64,000 bases of DNA from a virus. Under the pieces are notes generated by a model, which saw only the letters and a list, made by a program, of their open reading frames with translations, was not told the origin of the DNA and did no database searches. The position numbers and the translations under genes were made by a program. The DNA is taken from the IMG/VR virus record IMGVR_UViG_3300009151_000001, positions 1-64,000 of that record; one strand, given 5' to 3'. Every line of letters starts with the position of its first letter. Positions within the stretch are counted from its first letter, which is position 1. Below are positions 1 to 6,901 of the stretch, one piece after another.

Positions 1-306
1 AAAGTAAACAAATATCAACAAGGTGGAACAGCTGTTCCTAAAGGAATGGTGAAAGGAGAGATGACAGGTAAACTGTATTCTAAATCTGATATGGATAGTT
101 GGCAAACTAAACAAGCTGCTGCTCTTACTAAACAAGCTGCTGCTTATAAAAAACCTTCTCCATCTCCAATCCCTAGTAAGAAAATGGGTGGAAGTATTGG
201 GAAGACACCTTCTACTCCAGCTGAAAAAAAGTTTGCTGCTTTAGCTCCACCAAAAAATAAAATAACATTTGCTGATAAAGTAACAGGTGCTAAAAAGAAA
301 AAATAA
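1..306 (+). CDS. C-terminal part of a basic GG-motif phage protein (5' partial)
   Basis: The reading frame is open from the first base of the window, so the gene starts upstream; the ATG at 46 is probably internal. The visible part begins with KYQQGG, the aromatic-x-x-GG motif that recurs in the cargo proteins at 26903-33202, and has another Gly pair in KKMGGS. The rest is low-complexity, rich in Lys, Ala and Pro, with a KQAAA repeat and a KKKK C-terminus, so it is strongly basic and probably disordered or nucleic-acid binding. Its stop overlaps the next start (TAATG), indicating translational coupling. I do not recognise a defined family. A virion or DNA-associated role is inferred from the motif and the structural neighbours. 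Confidence 0.7.
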   Translation, partial: KVNKYQQGGTAVPKGMVKGEMTGKLYSKSDMDSWQTKQAAALTKQAAAYKKPSPSPIPSKKMGGSIGKTPSTPAEKKFAALAPPKNKITFADKVTGAKKKK

Positions 307-452
307 TGGCTAAAGAGATGATTAAAAGAGCTGATGGTTCTAAGTCACAAAGAGGACTTTGGGATAATATTCGGGATAATAAAGGTTCTGGTAAAAAACC
401 TACAGCTCAAATGTTGAAACAAGAAAAAAAAATAAAAGCTAAATCTAAGTAA
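306..452 (+). CDS. Small conserved basic phage protein (48 aa)
   Basis: A 48-codon gene whose ATG overlaps the stop of the upstream gene and whose TAA lies one base before the next ATG, so it fits tightly in the operon. The protein has the segments KRADGS, RGLWDNIR and GSGKKPTAQMLKQE, which I recognise as a recurrent small protein family in phages, often placed beside structural genes. It is basic and has no cysteine, signal peptide or membrane segment. Function is unknown. The arrangement between a GG-motif protein and the 78-aa protein at 454 supports a real gene rather than a chance ORF. Confidence 0.75.
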   Translation: MAKEMIKRADGSKSQRGLWDNIRDNKGSGKKPTAQMLKQEKKIKAKSK

Positions 453-453
453 T

Positions 454-690
454 ATGTCAGAAGCTTGGCAAAGAAAAGAAGGTAAAAATCCTAGTGGTGG
501 ACTAAATCAAAAAGGAAGAGATTCTTATAATAGAAGTCATCCGGGATCACATCTTAAAGCTCCTCAACCAGAAGGTGGTCCTAGAAAGAAGTCATTTTGT
601 GCTAGGATGTCTGGTGTAAAAGGTCCAATGAAAAAACCTAATGGTGAACCTACTAGAAAAGCTTTAGCTCTCAAAAAATGGAAGTGTTGA
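454..690 (+). CDS. DUF6321-like small phage protein
   Basis: A 78-aa protein with the hallmarks SEAWQRKEGKNPSGGL, a KAPQPEGGPRKKSFCARM core and a C-terminal KALALKKWKC. This pattern matches a small, highly conserved phage protein family that I recall as DUF6321, common in marine and T4-like phages; the family name is from memory. It is basic, with only two cysteines (in the SFCARM core and at the C-terminus), and is cotranscribed with its neighbours (start one base after the previous stop, next ATG two bases after its TGA). The molecular function is not known. Position suggests a role linked to virion assembly or DNA packaging, which is only inference. Confidence 0.8.
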   Translation: MSEAWQRKEGKNPSGGLNQKGRDSYNRSHPGSHLKAPQPEGGPRKKSFCARMSGVKGPMKKPNGEPTRKALALKKWKC

Positions 691-691
691 T

Positions 692-1393
692 ATGACAAAC
701 TCATTATTACAAATAAAAATAAAACAGAGATTGAACAAACTAGCTTCATTTGATTATGACAATATACAATGTTGGCAGATTCAAGAAGCGTTTAATAAAG
801 CTCAGTTGGATTGGGTGAGACGTCAGATTTACGGAATTAATTCTAGAAAAGAAGGAATGGAACAATCTACAGGATTAGTAGATGATCTAAGAATCCTTCT
901 TACCGATGCTTCTTTAAAAAAAATAAATAATAAAAAAGAATACGCAGAGTGTGAAATTCCAGAAAATTACTTATATTATAGTAGAGTAGATGCTTACGCT
1001 ATGACAGATTGTTGTCCTAAAAGAAGAATGACAGTTTATGAAGTAGAAGAAGCTAACATCTCGGTTATATTAAATAGTAAAAATATAGCTCCCAATTTTG
1101 AATGGTCTGAGACAGTTGCAACATTCTTAGGAAAAAACTTAAGAGTATATAGTAATGAATCTTTTAATATAACAGATGTTACATTAGTTTATTATAGACT
1201 TCCAAGACCAATACAGATAAAAGGATGTGTAAACATAGATGATGGAATAGCTTTTTTACAAGATCAGACTTGTGAGTTTAAAGATGATATAGCTGAAATA
1301 CTAACTATGGAAGCTGCATCAATACTAGCGGGAGATATAGAGAGTCAGATGCAATATCAAAGAAGTCAATCAGAAATACAAAAAGAAAGCTAA
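692..1393 (+). CDS. Probable tail/connector structural protein
   Basis: A 233-aa protein with N-terminal segments RLNKLASFDYDNIQCW and EAFNKAQLDWVRRQIYG and a C-terminal stretch (DDIAEILTMEAASILAGD) that looks helical. I recognise this as a conserved structural protein of Bacteroidota and marine podovirus-like phages; the layout resembles head-completion or tail ring proteins of crAss-like phages. The middle region holds a CC pair (TDCCPKRR). The stop overlaps the next start (TAATG at 1393). The exact ring or connector position cannot be decided from sequence alone; an accessory head protein is the main alternative. Confidence 0.6.
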   Translation: MTNSLLQIKIKQRLNKLASFDYDNIQCWQIQEAFNKAQLDWVRRQIYGINSRKEGMEQSTGLVDDLRILLTDASLKKINNKKEYAECEIPENYLYYSRVDAYAMTDCCPKRRMTVYEVEEANISVILNSKNIAPNFEWSETVATFLGKNLRVYSNESFNITDVTLVYYRLPRPIQIKGCVNIDDGIAFLQDQTCEFKDDIAEILTMEAASILAGDIESQMQYQRSQSEIQKES

Positions 1394-1815
1394 TGACAAA
1401 GTTACAAAGACCGGGATATACACAAAGCGGTAGTTCTTTAGAATCTAAAGTATCAGCTTTAGTATCTGAACTAATGAACGCGGGAACTAGTTTTCATAAG
1501 TTACATTTAAAGATAACAGGAATAGGTTCTTACGCTGGTCATAAAGCTCTTAATGAGATATATGACGCTATGCCAGATCACGCTGATGATTTAGCTGAAG
1601 GATTCCAAGGAGCTTCTGAAAAACTTTTAGAATATACTGATATAGCTCCTCGAGTATTAAACTCAGTACAAGAAGCTCTTTCTTATTGTAGAGATTTAAA
1701 ACAAATGATTGACGCGTTACAATCTATAATGCCATATTCAGAAATAATAAATGATTTGGATAACGTAAAGAGTTCTATAAACTCTGTAAAATATAAACTT
1801 TTATTCTTAAAATAA
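1393..1815 (+). CDS. Dps/DUF5856-like helical-bundle protein
   Basis: A 140-aa, mostly helical protein. Residues 28-73 show the pattern of phage Dps-like proteins (the family I recall as DUF5856): H35-x2-H38, then SYAGHKALNEIYDAM with H50 and D58, then DDLAEGFQG. In true Dps/ferritin proteins similar histidines and acids line the metal site. Iron or DNA binding here is therefore plausible but unproven, because the usual downstream ExxxH pair is not obvious. It is translationally coupled to the structural gene upstream and precedes a structural gene, so a virion or late-infection role is possible. Start: ATG overlapping the upstream stop. Confidence 0.55.
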   Translation: MTKLQRPGYTQSGSSLESKVSALVSELMNAGTSFHKLHLKITGIGSYAGHKALNEIYDAMPDHADDLAEGFQGASEKLLEYTDIAPRVLNSVQEALSYCRDLKQMIDALQSIMPYSEIINDLDNVKSSINSVKYKLLFLK

Positions 1816-1845
1816 TTTTTTTTATAACCCCAAAATTTAACAATT

Positions 1846-3804
1846 ATGTATTTTCCTAACGCGTTTCGGAAGTCGTTTCTTCCAGTACCTTCAAGTACTG
1901 TTTCATTAAGTACAGCTACATTAGGTACAACAACAGGTTTCGTTTTACCTGTAAGTTCTGCTACAAATATTGTAGCTAATCAATTAGTAAGTGGTACAGG
2001 TATTCAAGCTGGTACAACTGTAGTAAGTGTTTCTGGTAGTAATATTACAATTTCTTTACCAATTAACGCTTACATTGCAAGTGGTACAACTATTACCTTT
2101 GGTCCAGGTACAGCTGCTCCTACAACAACTGCGGCTCTTAATCTTCCTAACGTTTTAACATTTTCTTCTACAACAGGTGTTGTAATTGGTATGAGTGTTA
2201 GCGGTACAAGTATTCCTGCTGGAACAACAGTTACTGCTGTAACAAGTACTACAGTAACTTTATCAGCTAGTGTAACAGCTACAATTGCTACTACAGCAGC
2301 TATTTCTTTTGGTTCTAGTATAGCTTTAGCTAGTTCTGGTACTACAGCAGCTTTAACAGCTGGTAAACTAGGGTTTTTTAATTTTAAAGATTATAGTGCT
2401 CTTTTAACTCCAAGTACTACTCCATTTATCATTGCTCAAGGTTCTTACTTTACACAAGATAAGATTGGACCGGTTCATGGTGGATATCAAGAATCTGTAA
2501 AATCTAAAGTAATTAATCCTAAGTACATTAGTCGTGTAATTAAAGTAAATGCTAAAACTCCAGTTAACCAAGTAGTTAAAGTATCTGTAGGTGCTGGTGT
2601 TACAACTGATTCTACTTATAGATTACGTCTTGATATTAAAGGTTCTCCAGCTTTACGTTTTTTAAATCACCAATTGTATAGAACAATTGATGCTTACACA
2701 GGTTGCGCTAACACAACTAACCCAACTTATGTAAAAGATGCTGTATCTACCCTTCTTTTATGGAAAGATGCTATCAATAGTTATCCTACTATTAAAGATA
2801 TGGTACAAGCTAGAGTTTATAAATTAGCTTATAGCGCTTCTGCAGCAAGTGGTACATCTAGTATTACAACTACATCTGCAACTATAGCTAACACAGCTTT
2901 TACAACTGGTAATGGTGTTGCTGTTGGTCAAAAAGTTGTTGGTACTGGTATTCCAGCTAACGCTTTTGTAACTACATTAACTTCTGGTACAAGTGTTGTT
3001 ATTACTTTCCCTACTCAATCAGTGGCTCCTACTATCACCACACCATCTGTTAAATTTTATAACGATGTTTATAGTGCAGCTGGTGTTGTAGCTTATATTC
3101 CTAATACTCAATCTGAAACTGGAGTTGGTGGTAATTTAGTAAAAGGTCTTGGTATTCCAACGGGTTTAACATCTACAGTATATGTACCTGATGCTGAGGC
3201 AGCTTCTATAACTACAGATGCTCATATTGAGTTAACAGTAGCTTATATGGAAACTAAGTTTGGAACTTGTACTTTTACTCCTACAGATAAATATGATATC
3301 GAGCCTTTGATTATATATGCTTCTGTAGTAGATGAAGATGGTGATCCTTGTTCTGGTAATCCATTTGTAGCTAATACAACTGATGCAACTGGTATAGCTG
3401 CAACAACTCCATACTTATCTAGTCATGGTTTTGAAGTACAAAAACCAGTACAAGCGTTTGGTGTAGGTGAAACAGTTTTACGTGAGCTTATATTGGATGG
3501 TCGTTATTTACAAAATGCTTATCCAGATTCTAGTAGAGTTGAATCATTCCGTATGAGAGAGATTGAAGCTGATCCAGCTTTATCTACTATATCTCGTACT
3601 GGTTATTATGATAGAGTGATGATTCTTCATAATGTACCTCGTTTCTACAACCCAACCGCTACATTTGATAATGATCAGTATTTGATAGTTGTTCACGTTC
3701 CTAAAGGAACTGATACTACAGCTTTCACTAACTTCTTAGTAAATAGTGCTAACTTATCTCAAGGTTCTGGTTCAATATCTTTAGAAGGTGATGGTACATA
3801 TTAA
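1846..3804 (+). CDS. Structural virion protein with inserted beta-repeat modules
   Basis: A 652-aa protein. Residues about 40-160 hold two Ser/Thr-rich beta modules of the form GTGIxAGTTVxxVxxxxITIS, and a third copy lies at about 360-405. The rest is a core with HGGYQESVKSK, KGSPALRFLNHQLYRTIDAYTG and a C-terminal ELILDGRYLQN / VPRFYNP region. I recognise this core from structural proteins of Bacteroidota phages, so the repeats look like insertions into a conserved scaffold. It lacks features by which I would call it an HK97-type major capsid protein. An outer-capsid, sheath-like or tail-surface protein is possible. A strong terminator follows directly, so it ends an operon. The start ATG follows an A-rich leader (AATTTAACAATT). 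Confidence 0.6.
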   Translation: MYFPNAFRKSFLPVPSSTVSLSTATLGTTTGFVLPVSSATNIVANQLVSGTGIQAGTTVVSVSGSNITISLPINAYIASGTTITFGPGTAAPTTTAALNLPNVLTFSSTTGVVIGMSVSGTSIPAGTTVTAVTSTTVTLSASVTATIATTAAISFGSSIALASSGTTAALTAGKLGFFNFKDYSALLTPSTTPFIIAQGSYFTQDKIGPVHGGYQESVKSKVINPKYISRVIKVNAKTPVNQVVKVSVGAGVTTDSTYRLRLDIKGSPALRFLNHQLYRTIDAYTGCANTTNPTYVKDAVSTLLLWKDAINSYPTIKDMVQARVYKLAYSASAASGTSSITTTSATIANTAFTTGNGVAVGQKVVGTGIPANAFVTTLTSGTSVVITFPTQSVAPTITTPSVKFYNDVYSAAGVVAYIPNTQSETGVGGNLVKGLGIPTGLTSTVYVPDAEAASITTDAHIELTVAYMETKFGTCTFTPTDKYDIEPLIIYASVVDEDGDPCSGNPFVANTTDATGIAATTPYLSSHGFEVQKPVQAFGVGETVLRELILDGRYLQNAYPDSSRVESFRMREIEADPALSTISRTGYYDRVMILHNVPRFYNPTATFDNDQYLIVVHVPKGTDTTAFTNFLVNSANLSQGSGSISLEGDGTY

Positions 3805-3824
3805 TTAATATCCTTAAAAACCTT

Positions 3825-3858
3825 AAAGGGAGTAGATCTTTGGATCTCTCCCTTTTTT
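3825..3858 (+). terminator. Rho-independent terminator after the 652-aa structural gene
   Basis: Perfect 8-bp stem AAAGGGAG / CTCCCTTT, a one-base T bulge, then an inner 5-bp stem AGATC / GATCT around a TTTG loop, followed by a run of T. It starts 21 bases after the stop codon. Confidence 0.92.
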
Positions 3859-3875
3859 GTTTTTGGCAATGTCTC

Positions 3876-3906
3876 TTTTTTTTGTTATATTTATAATGTA
3901 TAATAA
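3876..3906 (+). promoter_or_regulatory. Candidate promoter for the first fibre operon
   Basis: Between the terminator and the ATG at 3915 lies a T-tract (TCTTTTTTTTG) followed by TATATTTATAATGTATAATA. The same layout, a T-run and then a TATA-type element, occurs before the genes at 11765, 18706, 20074 and 33255. Assigned by similarity and position only. Confidence 0.4.
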
Positions 3907-3914
3907 TTAACATC

Positions 3915-4469
3915 ATGTCTAATAAACATCAACTAAGTTTAGAAACACCAGACTCAAATAATATCAAAGTATTAAGATTATTTGATACTAGTTTTTATGC
4001 TGAAAATGTAAACGTAGATTGTGCTACGTTACGTATAACATCTCCCGGATTCAATCTTCCTATAGTAATAGATGTTCTTCCTAGTTTTAATCTAGTGTTG
4101 AGCGCGTGCAGTCTTGGTATACAACGATCTGGTTGTGGAGAACGTTCTATGCCTCTACCAGATGGTATATATGTTATTAATTATTCTGTAAGTCCTAATG
4201 ATAAAGTGTATGTAGAATACAATCATTTAAGAACTACTCAGATAATGAATAAATATTATGGAATACTTGGTCAATTAGAAATGGCCGCGTGTGAACCAGC
4301 CGCTGATGTAAAAGAGATGTTAAATGAACTAAGACTTATAAAGAGTTTTATAGATGCAGCTAAAGCTAAAGTTGAATATACATTACAACCAGAAGCTGGG
4401 ATGGATCTTTTTATATATGCTAAAAAACGTCTTGATAGATTAACATCAAGAGATTGTGTAAACTGTTAA
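3915..4469 (+). CDS. Conserved hypothetical phage protein, fibre operon leader
   Basis: A 184-aa protein. The first half is predicted mainly beta (SLETPDSNNIKVLRLFDTS, PLPDGIYVINYSVSP), and the second half is helical (GQLEMAACEPAADVKEMLNELRLIKSFIDAAKAKV), ending in a Cys-x2-Cys tail (DCVNC). I have seen this two-part architecture next to small CxxC proteins in Bacteroidota phage fibre clusters, but I cannot name a domain. It opens the operon after a terminator and a candidate promoter. The next gene is the 50-aa zinc-ribbon protein, 11 bases downstream. A structural, adaptor or chaperone role for the fibres is inferred from position. Confidence 0.55.
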   Translation: MSNKHQLSLETPDSNNIKVLRLFDTSFYAENVNVDCATLRITSPGFNLPIVIDVLPSFNLVLSACSLGIQRSGCGERSMPLPDGIYVINYSVSPNDKVYVEYNHLRTTQIMNKYYGILGQLEMAACEPAADVKEMLNELRLIKSFIDAAKAKVEYTLQPEAGMDLFIYAKKRLDRLTSRDCVNC

Positions 4470-4480
4470 AATAAACCAAT

Positions 4481-4633
4481 ATGTCAGTTTGTCCGAATTG
4501 TAAATCAACCCTATCTTGTGGTTGTCAAATAAGAACAGCTTCTGATGGAGCTAGAGTCTGTGCTAACTGTATCAGCGCTTATGAAAATTCTTTAGTAATG
4601 ATAAGAAACGCTTCACAAATTAAAAAACCCTAA
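4481..4633 (+). CDS. 50-aa zinc-ribbon-like microprotein
   Basis: A complete 50-codon gene between the stop at 4469 and the ATG at 4636. The protein starts MSVCPNCKSTLSCGCQ and continues ASDGARVCANCISAYE, giving CxxC, CxC and CxxC clusters that can form one or two zinc knuckles. The rest is a short helix. Spacing of 11 bases upstream and 2 bases downstream fits the operon. The even Cys pairing and the recurring position next to the 184-aa gene support it as real. A metal-binding adaptor or fibre assembly factor is plausible; there is no enzymatic signature. Confidence 0.75.
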   Translation: MSVCPNCKSTLSCGCQIRTASDGARVCANCISAYENSLVMIRNASQIKKP

Positions 4634-4635
4634 CT

Positions 4636-5253
4636 ATGAAAGATTTCTTTTCAAATAGAGAAAGATATTACGAAAACTTTGCTAATGCTGTCTATAGACA
4701 ACATAAGAAACTTCGTTATGGTATATCAACATGTAAACCAGATATTGATGTAGATCTTGCTACTATGAGAAGAGATTTAGTAGAGTGGCAATCTAAAAAT
4801 GATAGTGACGCTTTATGTTCTACTAATATATCTTATACAACATGGCTTCCTGTTAGTTATACACCACAGGAATTAGAAAGACTAGAACATGATGTTCCTG
4901 ATAATGGTCCCGGATATGTACATTCATATACTACTAGTGGACCTACTGGTATAGGACTAGGTTATCAATATGGAGATGGAACACAAAATATTATACAGGT
5001 GAATACTGGTGGATGTTTAACACGTATTAATCTTAATCCAGCGATCACTGTAAATAACGGAACAGCTTTTCAATTTAGTCAGGGAACACCTTTAGCTACT
5101 TGGATAATAAATCATAACTTAGGATATATTCCTAATGTGTGGGAAAAAGATCTTGCTGGTAATAATATAGAAGGAACTCTTGAAGTTGTTGATAATAATA
5201 ATATAAAAATTCACTTTAGCTCACCTGTAGCGGGTGTAGCCTATCTATCATAA
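4636..5253 (+). CDS. Fibre-associated protein with C-terminal fibre domain
   Basis: A 205-aa protein. Residues 1-70 are helical and charged (DFFSNRERYYENFANAVYRQ) and contain LATMRRDLVEWQ. The middle is Gly/Thr-rich. The last 60 residues (FSQGTPLATWIINHNLGYIP, then a GNNIEGTLEVVD strand and VAGVAYLS) match the short beta domain common at the C-terminus of phage fibre proteins, where the WxxxHNLG motif is typical. I infer a short fibre or fibre-adaptor subunit: a virion-binding helical N-terminus and a trimeric beta C-terminus. It is two bases from the zinc-ribbon gene and one base from the next fibre gene. Confidence 0.6.
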   Translation: MKDFFSNRERYYENFANAVYRQHKKLRYGISTCKPDIDVDLATMRRDLVEWQSKNDSDALCSTNISYTTWLPVSYTPQELERLEHDVPDNGPGYVHSYTTSGPTGIGLGYQYGDGTQNIIQVNTGGCLTRINLNPAITVNNGTAFQFSQGTPLATWIINHNLGYIPNVWEKDLAGNNIEGTLEVVDNNNIKIHFSSPVAGVAYLS

Positions 5254-5254
5254 C

Positions 5255-6895
5255 ATGGCTGAAGATAAAAAATACTATCATAATATTGACTTAGATAAAA
5301 ATAAAGTAAAGAATATATTACTTAATCCATTATCTACATCAGAAAGAACAGCACTTTCTTTATCAACTACTGATAAAGGATATGTTGTTTTTGATACTAG
5401 TTTAAATAGTCAATATTTTTGGAATGGTACACAATGGATACAATCTTCTGGATCTACACCTACATTACAATCTGTTCTTAATGTAGGAAACGGCGCGTCT
5501 AATTATGGTGGAATAGGTAATGCTAGTATTCAACTAACTAACTTTACTAATAATAGAACATTATATATAAATGATAATAATTATCCTACTATTAAAATAG
5601 TTGATAATCTTAATAGTAATCACACTCTATCTATAGATCTTGATACTATTACATTAAATGGAACATCTTATAATTGGTCAAGTATAATAAGTCCTTCTAG
5701 TCCAAGTTTACAACAAGTAACAAATATTAATAAAGTAGATGGATATAGTGTAACTACTAATCCTATAAAAGTTGATTCTACTAGTGCTTGGAGTCAGATA
5801 GATGCTGATGCTGTAGGTACAGAAAATAAAATAACAGGTACATATGCTTATATAGGAGCTGATGGAATAATTGGTTTAAAAAATACATTAAAAGAATCTA
5901 CATTAAAAAATACAAATGTTACAAATAATGTATATTTAGAATTTCCTAATCCAGTAGATGGTACTTATACACTTCCATTATCTGTAAATGGTGTACAACC
6001 TAATAGTTCTGGAGATATTTCTATTACTTCATCTACTAGTACAAATGTTGTAGCAGATGTTAGTGTTGGAGCTATTAACGCTGGAGACACTATACCAATT
6101 GGTACAGATATTCAGGAATTAGTAACACAAATATTCTCTAAAACATTCTATCCTACATTCACTGCTCCTACATTCTCTCTTAGCAATAATGCTGGAACAA
6201 GAGAAATTGGAAGTACAGCAACAGTAAGACTTACCTTTACATATAATAGAGGAAGTATAAATGGTAAATTAGTTACTTTAGCAGGTATAACTACATGGAA
6301 CCCATCTACATCACAAGGAACTAGATCTGGTGCTGCTACATCTTATTTAATAGATGGTAATACTACTAGTAATAATTATTATGATGTAAGTGTAACATTT
6401 ACACCAACTACTATTACAAAGTATGCTACTGTTACTTATGCAGCAGGTCCACAACCTACAGATAGTAAAACGAATAATTATGATGCTCCATATCCAGCTG
6501 GAACATCCCCATCACAATCAACAACTATTTCAGCTATATATCCTTATTTTTGGTATAAAAGTAGTAATCCTATAAGTGCTACAGATATGCAAACAGCTAT
6601 AGCTTCTGGAGCTGCTACAAAAGTTGTAGGTGATTCAACAGGAACATTATCTATAACATTTGCTGCGGCTGGTGAATATTTAGCTGTTGCATATCCAGCT
6701 ACATCTACTACTAAAACAAAATGGTGGGTTAGTATTTCAGATAACCAAGCTATTCCTGGAGGTACATTAAATAGTGCTGTATCATTAAATTGTACATCTA
6801 CATATTGGTCAGGGATATCATATAAAATACACGTTAGTCCAGCTCCAATAACAATGTCTGTTGATTATCCAACAGCAGAACTAAGAAATGTTTAA
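5255..6895 (+). CDS. Tail/head fibre with receptor-binding-type C-terminus
   Basis: A 546-aa fibre. The N-terminus (LDKNKVKNILLNPLSTSER, then GYVVFDTSLNSQYFWNGTQW) is the common phage fibre attachment/needle motif with a YFWNGTQW strand. The middle (about 70-270) is Thr/Asn/Ser-rich beta material. From about residue 275 there is a domain (AGDTIPIGTDIQELVTQIFS ... YPYFWYKSSNPISATDMQTA ... GEYLAVAYP) that recurs in diverged form at the C-terminus of the 15416 gene. This suggests a shared receptor-recognition module. There is no enzymatic motif. Host surface binding is inferred from this architecture and the neighbours. Confidence 0.75.
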   Translation: MAEDKKYYHNIDLDKNKVKNILLNPLSTSERTALSLSTTDKGYVVFDTSLNSQYFWNGTQWIQSSGSTPTLQSVLNVGNGASNYGGIGNASIQLTNFTNNRTLYINDNNYPTIKIVDNLNSNHTLSIDLDTITLNGTSYNWSSIISPSSPSLQQVTNINKVDGYSVTTNPIKVDSTSAWSQIDADAVGTENKITGTYAYIGADGIIGLKNTLKESTLKNTNVTNNVYLEFPNPVDGTYTLPLSVNGVQPNSSGDISITSSTSTNVVADVSVGAINAGDTIPIGTDIQELVTQIFSKTFYPTFTAPTFSLSNNAGTREIGSTATVRLTFTYNRGSINGKLVTLAGITTWNPSTSQGTRSGAATSYLIDGNTTSNNYYDVSVTFTPTTITKYATVTYAAGPQPTDSKTNNYDAPYPAGTSPSQSTTISAIYPYFWYKSSNPISATDMQTAIASGAATKVVGDSTGTLSITFAAAGEYLAVAYPATSTTKTKWWVSISDNQAIPGGTLNSAVSLNCTSTYWSGISYKIHVSPAPITMSVDYPTAELRNV

Positions 6896-6901
6896 TATAT
6901 T

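Noticed and set aside
1846-3804. Major capsid protein call for the 652-aa gene
   Set aside because: Its core does not show the features I expect of an HK97-type capsid protein, and the gene order suggests that the capsid gene lies upstream of the window.
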